A stretch of DNA of 64,000 nucleotides from Weeksellaceae bacterium (GCA_019459455.1 JAIBEX010000009.1:248001-312000); one strand, 5' to 3'. Counted from the first letter of the stretch, positions 9,930 to 17,939 are shown. A program made the numbers and translations. The notes: generated from the sequence alone by a model not told the origin.

Positions 9930-10539
9930 AATTGTAGGCGGAATCCTTATCTTAAGTTCAGTTTTTGCATCGGCGCAGATTTCGGTCAGTGCGAAGGCCA
10001 ACCTCTTGTTTCCAACCGATAAACCAACCTGGAAGAATGTTTCTGCTGTAGCTGAAGAAGCATATGAAACCAGCGGAAAGAGCAATATGGGTTTCAATGC
10101 CGGACTTTCAGTAAAAGTTGATTTAGTAGGCGGCCTTTTTGTGATGCCTGAACTATACTACACCACTTTTAAGAACGAAGTGACCGACCCGTTGACCAAT
10201 ACCACTATTGAAGCCAAAAGCAACAGGGCCGACCTTCCGGTGCTGGTAGGTTATAATGTGTGGAGCGATGCCCTTGGAATTTTTGCAGGGCCAGTGGCAA
10301 GTTATAACTTAAGTACTGAGAATCAGTACAATGATTTTAAGGAAAATGCGAAGAATGAATTTACGGTGGGTTATCAATTTGGAGCTCAGTTCAAAATACA
10401 GAAACTGATCTTCACCGGAAGATATGAAGGCGCGATTACCCAGGACCAACGGGAATTCATTAACAACAATACGAGCCAAACGATTCGTTACGACACCCGA
10501 CCGAGTATGTTTCTCGCCGGGGTTGGATATAAGTTCTAA
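9919..10539 (+). CDS. Outer-membrane beta-barrel protein
   Basis: A 206-residue exported protein with a clean signal peptide ending in ASAQ near residue 19. Alternating hydrophobic strands such as GLFVMPELYYTTF and GYQFGAQFKIQKLIFTGRYEG, and a C-terminal aromatic (GVGYKF), mark a small outer-membrane barrel of the porin/OmpW-like type. It overlaps the Mla ATPase by 11 bases. Co-translation with a lipid transporter makes a role in outer-membrane lipid homeostasis possible, but that is inference from position only. Confidence 0.8.
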   Translation: MTTKIVGGILILSSVFASAQISVSAKANLLFPTDKPTWKNVSAVAEEAYETSGKSNMGFNAGLSVKVDLVGGLFVMPELYYTTFKNEVTDPLTNTTIEAKSNRADLPVLVGYNVWSDALGIFAGPVASYNLSTENQYNDFKENAKNEFTVGYQFGAQFKIQKLIFTGRYEGAITQDQREFINNNTSQTIRYDTRPSMFLAGVGYKF

Positions 10540-10544
10540 ATAAT

Positions 10545-10578
10545 AAAATACGCAAAACTCAGTAGTTTTGCGTATTTT
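10545..10578. terminator. Bidirectional terminator between convergent genes
   Basis: A perfect 15-bp stem (AAAATACGCAAAACT and its complement) with a 4-base loop. The stem arms supply A and T runs on both sides, so it can serve both the beta-barrel gene and the convergent 110-residue gene, whose stop codon lies inside the stem. Confidence 0.9.
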
Positions 10579-10891
10579 CTTTTTGTGTTGTATAGGTGGT
10601 AGTGATGTTGGCCTGCTGCTGTTTGGCAAGTTCTGCTGCCTGCCTTTCCAGGTCTTCTTTTTCCTTAATCAACTGCTTATATTCCCTCCTTTTCTGTTCT
10701 TCTTTCAGGGCTGAGCCTTTACTCACATACCCTACCACTCCCCCCAGGATGAGTCCTATACCAATGCCGGCAAGAATTCCCATAAGACTGATGGGCTCAA
10801 ACAGTTTTACCATTGAAAATTCAGGCAACATATAATAGAGCAGAAAGGCAAGTGCGAGAAGGATGATGCCTACAAAAGTCAAATTTTTCAT
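10559..10891 (-). CDS. Two-helix membrane protein with coiled-coil tail, unknown function
   Basis: A 110-residue protein with two predicted membrane helices (about residues 5-22 and 34-58, the second Gly-rich: LAGIGIGLILGGVVGYVS). A charged helical stretch of Lys, Glu and Gln (about 65-95) probably forms a coiled coil, and a Thr-rich tail follows. I do not recognise the family. A TAAATTTG -7 box at 10916-10923 on this strand gives it its own promoter; it overlaps the terminator of the upstream M48 gene. Confidence 0.6.
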   Translation of the reverse strand: MKNLTFVGIILLALAFLLYYMLPEFSMVKLFEPISLMGILAGIGIGLILGGVVGYVSKGSALKEEQKRREYKQLIKEKEDLERQAAELAKQQQANITTTYTTQKENTQNY

Positions 10892-10907
10892 AGTATATTA
10901 TTTAAAA

Positions 10908-10942
10908 AACCTTTCCAAATTTAATAAAATTATGGAAAGGTT
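10908..10942 (-). terminator. Intrinsic terminator of the M48 protease gene
   Basis: A 9-bp stem (AACCTTTCC / GGAAAGGTT) is followed on the minus strand by a T run. The loop and descending arm contain a TAAATTTG promoter element for the next gene, so termination and initiation signals are interleaved. Confidence 0.75.
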
Positions 10943-10968
10943 CGTTTATATCTTGATTTTATATCCTT

Positions 10969-11775
10969 TTATTTGCCTCCGGCAGCTCTGTAATAGGTTA
11001 AAGCCTTATCCATATAGGTGTTTAAGGCAGCAAGTCTGTTCTCCGGTCCCGGGTGAGTGGAAAGGAACTCCGGCGGACGTGATGCTCCACTGGATGCTGC
11101 TTCCATCCTGTTCCAGAAAGGGATTGCCTGCCTCGGATCGTACCCGGCCATACCCATCAGATACAGACCCATCTGATCCGCTTCAAGTTCCTGCTTTCTT
11201 CCATAAGCCATAAGCCCAACCTGAGCTCCAATAGGGTACAGCTGTTCAAAAATTCCTGCATATTGGCCACCGGAAACAGTAGAGCCAATAACAGCACCAC
11301 CTAACTGTGCAACCATGGCCTGCGAAATTCTCTCATTACCATGGCCTGCCAACGCATGCGATATTTCGTGTGCCAGTACGACGGCGAGACCGGTATCATT
11401 CTGTGTAACCGGTAGAATTCCAGTGTATACTGCAACTTTCCCGCCTGGCATTGCCCATGCGTTCAACTGCTTATTGTCGATCAGTTTAAATTCCCAATTA
11501 TAGTTTGTAAGATCTGCTTCACGACCTAAATTCTTATAATAATTATAAGCCGCATTTTTTATTCTTGTACCCACATTGGTCACACTTTTTGCCTGCGTAG
11601 TCCCTGTTATAACTTTGGCCTGTGTCATTGCCTTTTGGTATTCCTGTGCAGCCATCGAAGCGATCTCTGCATCGTTTGCAATCTGTAAAGACCTTCTTCC
11701 TGTTACAGGATTGGTGGTACATGCTACCATGGCAAATGACATTGCCCCAATCCCAATTATGTTTCTAATTTTCAT
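10969..11775 (-). CDS. M48-family metalloprotease lipoprotein (LoiP/BepA-like)
   Basis: A 268-residue periplasm-facing lipoprotein with the lipidated Cys at residue 19 (MVAC). The zinc site is HEISH at residues 136-140, with the third ligand supplied by the RKQELEADQMG segment. It belongs to the short M48C group, the outer-membrane quality-control proteases such as LoiP/YggG, which degrade or help assemble envelope proteins. There is no TPR domain, unlike BepA. It stands alone with its own terminator downstream. Confidence 0.92.
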   Translation of the reverse strand: MKIRNIIGIGAMSFAMVACTTNPVTGRRSLQIANDAEIASMAAQEYQKAMTQAKVITGTTQAKSVTNVGTRIKNAAYNYYKNLGREADLTNYNWEFKLIDNKQLNAWAMPGGKVAVYTGILPVTQNDTGLAVVLAHEISHALAGHGNERISQAMVAQLGGAVIGSTVSGGQYAGIFEQLYPIGAQVGLMAYGRKQELEADQMGLYLMGMAGYDPRQAIPFWNRMEAASSGASRPPEFLSTHPGPENRLAALNTYMDKALTYYRAAGGK

Positions 11776-11883
11776 AGTAAATTGTATTTGAATGATTCAG
11801 TTTTAACAATTATTATTCCAAATAAATTAAGGTCTTAGATTTGCATTACTTTTGTAGTGATTTTGTAAACAAATTTGTTAAAA

Positions 11884-12411
11884 ATGAAAAACTTATTAAT
11901 TTTAATGCCTTTTTTGATGGTTTTTTTGAACTGCGCCTCTCAGAACTACCTTGATCCGGCAACAGCTGAACGATTGGTGAACGAGGAGCAGTTTACCTTT
12001 ATGGCCCAAAAGGCGAATCCCACCAATTATGATGTCATCAGTATGGCAAACTCGATGCCCGGTTATGGATCCTCCAGAATGCTGAACCTTGACTACGGAT
12101 ATACGCTGACTCTTAAAAACAAGGAGATGACGGTGACTCTGCCATATTTTGGGAGGGCGTACAGTGCAAACGTTTATGATACCGATAAGCAGAGTTTCCG
12201 ATTTACTTCAAAAAACTATACCGTTCAGAAGTCCACCACCTCGAAAGGAAACCACCTGCTGCGCATCAAGCCGAATGATATTTCACACATCAGGCTTATT
12301 AACATTGAAATTTACAAGAACGGTAAGGCTTTCGTTTCTGTGGATGCCAATGACAGACAGCCCATTTCTTACGACGGGTATATTATGAGAAATGAGGAAT
12401 CTAAGAAGTAG
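11884..12411 (+). CDS. DUF4251 family lipoprotein
   Basis: A 175-residue exported protein starting at the ATG at 11884, where a signal peptide ending in a lipobox (FLNC) begins. The body matches the DUF4251 pattern: YGYTLTLKNKEMTVTLPYFGRAYS, then a strand-rich domain with GNHLLRIKP and a final SYDGYI. Its function is not known; the family is a beta-sandwich frequent in Bacteroidota. TAGATTTG and TACTTTTG upstream resemble the -7 consensus. The last 11 bases overlap the convergent meaB gene. Confidence 0.8.
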   Translation: MKNLLILMPFLMVFLNCASQNYLDPATAERLVNEEQFTFMAQKANPTNYDVISMANSMPGYGSSRMLNLDYGYTLTLKNKEMTVTLPYFGRAYSANVYDTDKQSFRFTSKNYTVQKSTTSKGNHLLRIKPNDISHIRLINIEIYKNGKAFVSVDANDRQPISYDGYIMRNEESKK

Positions 12412-13390
12412 GTTTTCCAAGGATTTTTTCAACAAATAATTTGGCTTCCGAACTTGGATTGGATTTAAGTTCGGAAGCATTTTTTTTATGCTTTTCGAAG
12501 GAAGTTTCAGAAGAATTTTCCTTCTGTGTCATCCTCAATATATATTCCTGCACCCAATACTCAAAGCGCTGTGCGGCCTGGAACTTTCTTACCTCATTAA
12601 ACCGCCCGGTCTTTACCTTTAATTCCACGAATTCCTCAATTTTTTTTAAGACCTCTTCCAGTCCCTCATTTTTTAATGCAGAACCCAGAAGAACCGGTAT
12701 TTTCCAGTCTTTTTCTTTGGAGGGAAGGAACTGCAGTGCGCGAATCAGGTCAGTTCTGGTATTTTTGGCTTTCTGCACGTTTTCCTCGTCCACTTTGTTT
12801 ATAAAGATCACGTCCACCATTTCCATTATACCGCGCTTTATTCCCTGCAACTCATCACCGCCGCCAATGATTTTGAGGAAAAGAAACACGTCCGTTATCC
12901 CGGAGACGAGCACTTCACTCTGTCCCACGCCCACCGTCTCTATCAAAATACAGTCGTAGCCGGCGGCCTCACAGATCAGCATGCTTTCAAATGTCGTGTT
13001 GGCGACACCTCCTAAAAACCCGGAGGTTGGCGAGGGGCGTATGAAAGCGTTTTCTTCCTTTGAGAGTTCTTCCATTCTGGTCTTGTCGCCCAAGATAGAA
13101 CCTTTGTTAAGCGACGAACTGGGGTCAATGGCCAAGACTGCTACCTTTCGTCCTTTCTGAATGGCCAGTTTTCCAAAATTTTCAATGAAAGTAGATTTTC
13201 CTGCCCCTGGCACGCCCGTAATTCCAATCCGTACAGATTTTCCCGTAAAAGGCATGATTGTTTTCAGTAATTCCTCTGCCTGCTCACGGTGCTCCGGTTT
13301 CTTGCTTTCAACAAGCGTGATTGCTTTACCCAGCAGACGTTTATCGCCTGCTTTTATCCCTGCTATTAAGTCGTCTGTGGAAATCTCCAT
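12401..13390 (-). CDS. meaB: MeaB, methylmalonyl-CoA mutase-associated G protein
   Basis: A 329-residue cytosolic GTPase of the G3E family (MeaB/ArgK). It protects and reloads the adenosylcobalamin of methylmalonyl-CoA mutase. The P-loop is at residues 59-67 (GVPGAGKST). Also seen are AIDPSSSLNKGSILGDKTRM, IETVGVGQSE (Walker B-like G3 region) and FINKVDEEN (the NKxD base motif). A mutase gene lies about 4.5 kb away on the same strand (17940-20057), so both partners are in the window although not adjacent. Confidence 0.94.
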   Translation of the reverse strand: MEISTDDLIAGIKAGDKRLLGKAITLVESKKPEHREQAEELLKTIMPFTGKSVRIGITGVPGAGKSTFIENFGKLAIQKGRKVAVLAIDPSSSLNKGSILGDKTRMEELSKEENAFIRPSPTSGFLGGVANTTFESMLICEAAGYDCILIETVGVGQSEVLVSGITDVFLFLKIIGGGDELQGIKRGIMEMVDVIFINKVDEENVQKAKNTRTDLIRALQFLPSKEKDWKIPVLLGSALKNEGLEEVLKKIEEFVELKVKTGRFNEVRKFQAAQRFEYWVQEYILRMTQKENSSETSFEKHKKNASELKSNPSSEAKLFVEKILGKPTS

Positions 13391-13466
13391 CTTTAAAAAA
13401 ACTAAATTTAAATTTTATATTTCAAATGCAGAAATGAACGTCCAATGTTGCCCCGACTGTATCCTC

Positions 13467-14459
13467 TTAACGTAAGCTGATGCCCAATCCCGGTTTGTCA
13501 GAAAGATGGAGGCACCCTAAGACAACTTCACTCCCATTTGCGAAATCGTTCGAAATCAGGTTTGCTCCATCCAAATCGGCATAATCGCACAGGCCCGCCA
13601 ACGCAATTCCAGCGGAGATTCCCACCGTTGACTCCGTCATACACCCAATCATCACCTTTAACCCAAATTTTCTTGCCTCCGAGATCATCTCCAGTGCTGG
13701 TGTGATTCCGCCTGCTTTCATTACCTTAATATTTACGCTGCTGTAGTGTCCGGCAAGCACTTTCAGGTCGGAAAGGTTCTGACAGTCCTCATCACACATC
13801 CAGTTCGCATGCATATTCTTATCCAAACCATTGAATCTTCCGGTGGGCAGCGGCTGCTCCAGATACATAAACCCTGCTGTACGTTCATTATTTTGGAGGA
13901 AGTCACAATCCTCTTCCGATAGGCTGGCATTTGAGTCCAGTGCCACCTCCCGGTTGGTATTTAAAAGTTTATAGACGGCCTCCCGGTCCAGCCCACTGCA
14001 TTTCACCTTGAATTTCTGCCAACTGCTTTGGTTTATTTTCCTTAATTGCTGATCGATATTATCAATGCATATTGTGAAAGAGGATTCGGGTAACGTACCG
14101 ATATCCAGGTTCATCAGCTGTGTAAAACTTTTGATTTCCAGTTTGCCATAAAGATCCCAGAATGCGCAGTCCAGCGCCGACATCAGGAACGGATGGAGAT
14201 TCAATGTCAACAGAAATCTGAAAAACTCCTTTGGGTGTACGATCTCATGATTTTCAAGCTCCTTTTTAATTCGGTCTAAACTAATTTCAAATTGATCCAA
14301 TTCAATCTTATAGTAATTAATAGCGACACACTCGCCGAATCCGGTTTCTCCGTTTGCCAACAACATCACGGTAAGCGAATCGCGGAAATCATAGCTCCCG
14401 TATGAAATAGAAAAGGTTTCCCGAAGCTTTAACCGATACGTACGCCAGGTGATAGTCAT
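13467..14459 (-). CDS. Dipeptide epimerase (L-Ala-D/L-Glu epimerase type)
   Basis: A 330-residue member of the enolase superfamily, muconate-lactonizing subgroup. The proposed catalytic residues are all visible: K151 and K153 in FKVKCSG, metal ligands D175 (ALDSNAS), E201 (EQPL) and D223 (CDEDC), and K248 in KVMKAGG. The family epimerises L-Ala-D-Glu from murein peptides to L-Ala-L-Glu, which can then be hydrolysed and reused. Substrate specificity in Bacteroidota members varies, so the exact dipeptide is uncertain. It is not in an operon with other recycling genes here. Confidence 0.88.
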   Translation of the reverse strand: MTITWRTYRLKLRETFSISYGSYDFRDSLTVMLLANGETGFGECVAINYYKIELDQFEISLDRIKKELENHEIVHPKEFFRFLLTLNLHPFLMSALDCAFWDLYGKLEIKSFTQLMNLDIGTLPESSFTICIDNIDQQLRKINQSSWQKFKVKCSGLDREAVYKLLNTNREVALDSNASLSEEDCDFLQNNERTAGFMYLEQPLPTGRFNGLDKNMHANWMCDEDCQNLSDLKVLAGHYSSVNIKVMKAGGITPALEMISEARKFGLKVMIGCMTESTVGISAGIALAGLCDYADLDGANLISNDFANGSEVVLGCLHLSDKPGLGISLR

Positions 14460-14535
14460 GAATAATAATTAAAAAATTATATAAACAAAAATAGTTGATT
14501 TAATCTAACTTTGAATTCCATCAAATCCCTCCATT

Positions 14536-14814
14536 ATGAAAAAAATTATTTTTACAGCAGCGGCAGCATCTCTATTTATGGTTTCCTGCGCCAGAAGTAC
14601 AGCAGTTACGGGGCCTAAATATACCTCATCGGAGAAATTATTACAGGGTAAAACCGTATTTGAGAATTCCTGCAACAAATGTCACGCGTTGCCCGAACCT
14701 TCCAAGCATACGGACGCCGAATGGATTAACACTTTAAGTAGGATGGCCCCACGGGCGAAGCTTACGCCGGACCAACATCAGATGGTTTATGACTACCTGA
14801 TTTCCCAAAACTAA
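14536..14814 (+). CDS. Small c-type cytochrome lipoprotein
   Basis: A 92-residue exported protein with a lipobox (VSC, Cys 18). It carries a single haem attachment site CNKCH at residues 46-50 and a candidate axial Met in SRMAP. It begins LLQGKTVFENSCNKCHALPEP, like short cytochrome c domains of Bacteroidota electron-transfer chains. The redox partner is unknown. Confidence 0.88.
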   Translation: MKKIIFTAAAASLFMVSCARSTAVTGPKYTSSEKLLQGKTVFENSCNKCHALPEPSKHTDAEWINTLSRMAPRAKLTPDQHQMVYDYLISQN

Positions 14815-14816
14815 AA

Positions 14817-14840
14817 AAACGCTTCCAATTGGGAGCGTTT
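14817..14840. terminator. Bidirectional terminator
   Basis: A 10-bp stem (AAACGCTTCC / GGGAGCGTTT, one G-U pair) with an AATT loop is flanked by A and T runs. It lies right after the cytochrome stop codon and about 95 bases beyond the convergent TPR gene, so it can end both transcripts. Confidence 0.85.
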
Positions 14841-14934
14841 TCTGGAAATGTTCCGAAACCAACCCGGAACCAATGATTCTTTGTTAAACATCCAAACTTT
14901 CCGCTCATAATTCACGGAAGCCTGGGGCTGCGTC

Positions 14935-15459
14935 TTATCGTTTAATTTTATCCTTACCTGTAAGTTTTCTGCCGGATATTTTTGCTTTTAAAAATTTTTT
15001 GCGGTCTTTCACCAATTTCAACGAGCATTCGTCAAAACATAACTGTTCGCTTTCCCGCAAAAATCTTAAAGCATTCTTCAAGCTCCCTCTTTTTTCAGAA
15101 AGCAAAGAACGTAAATTCAGGATTGTGAACCTGTCTATTCCCTTGATTCGGATTGCGAAATTAATCAGTCTTTCTGCCTCCATATAATCTTCATTGCTGA
15201 TGAGACAACTGATATAGTATTGTGGTGTATTGATGTTGTTTACATCGTACATCATCGCCTCCGCAAAATATTCCAGCGCCTGTTCATAATCTTTCAGGAC
15301 TTCTGAATATATTCTTCCCATCAGGGTTAGCGCATCGGCATCCTCCGGATCATACGACAGCGCGTAATTAAGGGCTTCCAGACAATCAGCTATGTTGTAG
15401 GTATAGTAATCCAGCGCTTCAAAATAATATTTGCTTTTAGTTAAGTCCATTTCTGTCAT
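14935..15459 (-). CDS. TPR-like helical-repeat protein, third gene of the rtcB-prfH operon
   Basis: A 174-residue soluble protein made of helical repeats. The clearest TPR unit reads ADALTLMGRIYSEVLKDYEQ, with the usual A/L/G/Y spacing, and further degenerate repeats follow. The C-terminus is very basic (KAKISGRKLTGKDKIKR). The start is only 2 bases after the prfH stop, so it is translated with prfH and rtcB. I do not know a named function. The operon position and basic tail suggest an accessory to ribosome rescue or RNA repair, perhaps RNA- or ribosome-binding; this is inference. Confidence 0.75.
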   Translation of the reverse strand: MTEMDLTKSKYYFEALDYYTYNIADCLEALNYALSYDPEDADALTLMGRIYSEVLKDYEQALEYFAEAMMYDVNNINTPQYYISCLISNEDYMEAERLINFAIRIKGIDRFTILNLRSLLSEKRGSLKNALRFLRESEQLCFDECSLKLVKDRKKFLKAKISGRKLTGKDKIKR

Positions 15460-15461
15460 TT

Positions 15462-16136
15462 TTAAATTCGTTTTTCAGTTGGTTTCTTTCTTTTTTTGAA
15501 AGATTTCTGCCGATCATTCTTTTTAAAATCGATTCCCGCAAATGTTCGGATCGGGTTTCCCCTTTGCACACTCAAATGATTGTTCCATGTGGCCTGCATC
15601 CTTTTTTCCAATTGCTGAATATGAAATTCCATTACTTTCTCTTTTAATCTGCCGACTGAAAGTTTTTTATTTTCCAGCTGCGAACGGGAATCCTGTACGA
15701 AAACACTTTGTCCGGTTTTCAGATAGGTTGCACGGACTGCCGTGTTCACTTTATTCACGTTCTGTCCGCCGCTTCCCTGACTTCTGGCCGTTTGAAACTG
15801 AATTTCTTTTTCATTGAACTCTATCTTTTCCAAACCCTCCAGTTCAAAAACTCCGATAAACCAATTGCTTCTTTTGTGCAATTTTCTGAATCTGCTTTTC
15901 CCAATCCAAAGAATGCTTCCAAGCCAGTTTTCCAGGAATTCAGCGACTCCTTTGCCTTTTAAAAGTAAGGTAGCAGATTTTAAAGTCAGATTTTCATCGC
16001 CATTTTCTCGGTGGATAATTTCGTAACCGATTTTATTATTTTTTGCTTCCTCAAGAAAGACCTTCAGAACTTTGGCGACTACCCATTGACATTCTAAAGG
16101 TCCTCTTCCTGAGGTTATTTGTATTAATTTTTCCAT
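15462..16136 (-). CDS. prfH: PrfH, release-factor-like ribosome rescue protein
   Basis: A 224-residue class I release-factor homologue. The GGQ motif that triggers peptidyl-tRNA hydrolysis is at residues 123-125 in GSGGQNVNK, and a basic C-terminal tail follows (KKNDRQKSFKKRKKPTEKR). It lacks the RF1/RF2 N-terminal helical domain and the canonical codon-reading tripeptide of RF1. prfH genes are known to sit next to rtcB, and PrfH with RtcB2 has been reported to rescue and repair ribosomes cut in the 16S decoding centre. Here it lies 11 bases after rtcB. Confidence 0.9.
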   Translation of the reverse strand: MEKLIQITSGRGPLECQWVVAKVLKVFLEEAKNNKIGYEIIHRENGDENLTLKSATLLLKGKGVAEFLENWLGSILWIGKSRFRKLHKRSNWFIGVFELEGLEKIEFNEKEIQFQTARSQGSGGQNVNKVNTAVRATYLKTGQSVFVQDSRSQLENKKLSVGRLKEKVMEFHIQQLEKRMQATWNNHLSVQRGNPIRTFAGIDFKKNDRQKSFKKRKKPTEKRI

Positions 16137-16147
16137 TATTTTAATTG

Positions 16148-17539
16148 CTATTTATCCATCCTCACAATTCGAGGTTGAAAAGTCCCGAGAATATCCACCA
16201 ATTCACTTTGTGTATTCATAACTTCATTGATGTCCTTGTACGCCATTGGTGCTTCTTCGGCATTTCCACCCATCAACGTGACATTTTTGAGTTTTAATTC
16301 TTTCCTGATGTCATTTTGAGTGAAACGGTTTCTGCATTCTCCTCTGGAAAAAGCTCTTCCTGCTCCGTGAGAAGCCGAGTTCAGTGAATCGGGATTTCCT
16401 TTTCCGCGGACGATGAACCCTTTTGCCGTCATCGATCCCGGAATCATTCCCAATTCATTTTCACTAGCGGGAGTCGCACCTTTTCTGTGAACAATCATTT
16501 CTTTACCGTTGTGGATTTCCTTCCATGCAAAATTGTGGTGGTTTTCGATTTTAGCCTTTACTCTTCCTCCAACTGCCTTTACCAATCTTCTGTGAATATC
16601 GTCGTGACAGGCAGAAGCATAATCCCCTGCGAGGTTCATCGCTGTCCAGTATTCCAGACCGAGATGCGTGTTCAAATCCAGCCAGGCGAAGTTTTGAGCT
16701 TCTTTTGGCAACGGACATTGTTCAGTCGCAATTTTTGTATAATATTGAGCGATCTCTGCTCCCAATCCACGAGAACCGCTGTGCGAAAGGATCCCAAGGT
16801 ATTTTCCTTTTGGAAGTCCTATTTGACCGTCTTCTTCGGAAATCTCCACTTCCCCGAATTCTACAAAGTGATTTCCACCGCCGGAACTTCCCATTTGTTT
16901 CATGGCTTTTCCTTTTAATCTTCTCAAAACCGGAATCATATCGAACGTATCTCTATCGAATATTTCGTGATCGACGTGTGATTTGTGCGTCTCATTCATT
17001 CCAAATTTTGTATGTTCGGCAAGCGCTTTTTCGTATTTATCCCTTGCTCCGTCCAGATATGAAACCGGTATATCCAAAATACTCAGGCTCATTCTGCAAC
17101 CAATGTCCATCCCGACTCCGTAAGGAATTACGGCATTCTCTACGGCGAGAACACCGCCAATCGGAAGTCCGTAACCGCTGTGTGCATCCGGCATCAAAGC
17201 TCCCTGTGTTGAAATCGGGAGTTTCAATGCAGTATACAGCTGGTTTTTCGCTTCTTCTGAAATATTATTTCCGAAAATCCGGAAAGATGCACGGTTTGCA
17301 TTGAGCATTCTTTTTTCTGTTTTCTTTGCCATAAGCAAAGCTTCCGCAATTTGGCCAAAGGTTAAATCTTCCTCAAAATTTTCAGGATTTTGCTGGATTT
17401 CCTTTAGAAGAGATTTTACAAAGTGAATGTTTTTGGTTGCAAAATTTCTTTTCATGACTTCCAAAGCGATGTTGACGCTCTGATTATTTGGATAGCCTAG
17501 TTTTAGTATATCTTTTCCTTTTAGTTTTAAATTTCCCAT
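16148..17539 (-). CDS. rtcB: RtcB RNA ligase
   Basis: A 463-residue GTP- and Mn-dependent ligase that joins 3'-phosphate (or 2',3'-cyclic phosphate) and 5'-OH RNA ends. The guanylylated His is H391 in HGAGRAFSRG. Metal-site segments are GMDIGC (D145, C148), GGGNHF (H224), SHSGSRG (H253) and HNFAW (H335). No rtcA or RtcR regulator is present; instead the gene is followed by prfH, as in RtcB2-PrfH pairs. No good TAnnTTTG box lies in the 200 bases before its ATG, so it may depend on read-through from the leader promoter at 17908-17937. Confidence 0.95.
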   Translation of the reverse strand: MGNLKLKGKDILKLGYPNNQSVNIALEVMKRNFATKNIHFVKSLLKEIQQNPENFEEDLTFGQIAEALLMAKKTEKRMLNANRASFRIFGNNISEEAKNQLYTALKLPISTQGALMPDAHSGYGLPIGGVLAVENAVIPYGVGMDIGCRMSLSILDIPVSYLDGARDKYEKALAEHTKFGMNETHKSHVDHEIFDRDTFDMIPVLRRLKGKAMKQMGSSGGGNHFVEFGEVEISEEDGQIGLPKGKYLGILSHSGSRGLGAEIAQYYTKIATEQCPLPKEAQNFAWLDLNTHLGLEYWTAMNLAGDYASACHDDIHRRLVKAVGGRVKAKIENHHNFAWKEIHNGKEMIVHRKGATPASENELGMIPGSMTAKGFIVRGKGNPDSLNSASHGAGRAFSRGECRNRFTQNDIRKELKLKNVTLMGGNAEEAPMAYKDINEVMNTQSELVDILGTFQPRIVRMDK

Positions 17540-17550
17540 TGTTTTTTAAT

Positions 17551-17582
17551 AAGATGTTAGATATTAGACCCAAGATGTTAGA
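17551..17582. repeat. Two 11-bp direct repeats upstream of rtcB
   Basis: AAGATGTTAGA occurs at 17551-17561 and again at 17572-17582, two helical turns apart (21 bases). It sits immediately before the rtcB start. It could be an operator or simply a member of a dispersed Flavobacteriia repeat. Confidence 0.6.
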
Positions 17583-17729
17583 CATTCTGGCGCCGAATAT
17601 TTTTTCTACTATAATCTAGTTGATTGTATAAGGAAACTCGTTTCTCGTTTTGCAATGGAATTCTGCGAAAGCGGGAAATGGCTCCTCATTAAATTTAATT
17701 TCGGGAAATTTTTGAATTGAAATTTAGAC

Positions 17730-17762
17730 AAGAAAAAACCCGAAATCTTACGACTCCGGGTT
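17730..17762 (-). terminator. Intrinsic terminator / possible attenuator in the rtcB leader
   Basis: On the minus strand an AACCCG / CGGGTT stem (17757-17762 with 17737-17742), extendable by three weaker pairs, encloses a loop of about 8 bases and runs into TTTTTTCTTG. It lies 24 bases after the stop codon of the 25-codon leader ORF and 190 bases before rtcB. As the only strong promoter upstream is at 17908-17937, transcripts reaching rtcB would have to read through it. Confidence 0.75.
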
Positions 17763-17786
17763 GTGATATTTCATTATACTGTTGTT

Positions 17787-17864
17787 CTAAGAAGGTACCA
17801 AACCACGAAGCCTCGCCTTTGCAAAAGGCAATCCTGTTAATGAATGTTGATTAAATTTGAACAT
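17787..17864 (-). CDS. 25-residue leader ORF upstream of rtcB-prfH
   Basis: An ATG-to-TAG frame of 26 codons, too short for routine gene calling. The peptide has Lys at positions 3 and 16 and Arg at 18 and 20. Residues 16-18 read K-A-R and 18-20 read R-L-R, overlapping +X+ motifs. Codons 12-17 include a perfect hairpin (GCCTTT / AAAGGC, 17815-17829). A promoter with both boxes lies 44-73 bases upstream of the ATG and an intrinsic terminator follows the stop. The layout looks like a leader peptide with attenuation, but whether it is translated is unknown; it could also be a small RNA with a chance ORF. Confidence 0.5.
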   Translation of the reverse strand: MFKFNQHSLTGLPFAKARLRGLVPS

Positions 17865-17907
17865 TGCTTCGTTGTTTTTTTTGTTGGTGGAACTTGATTT
17901 TCAGGTG

Positions 17908-17937
17908 CAAATATAGAATAAATTCCGGAACTGCAAA
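17908..17937 (-). promoter_or_regulatory. Promoter of the rtcB leader
   Basis: On the minus strand TTTG (17937-17934) is followed after 18 bases by TATATTTG (17915-17908). This matches both the -33 and -7 boxes of the Bacteroidota housekeeping sigma factor with normal spacing. Expected transcription start is near 17902, 38 bases before the leader ATG. Confidence 0.75.
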
Positions 17938-17939
17938 TT

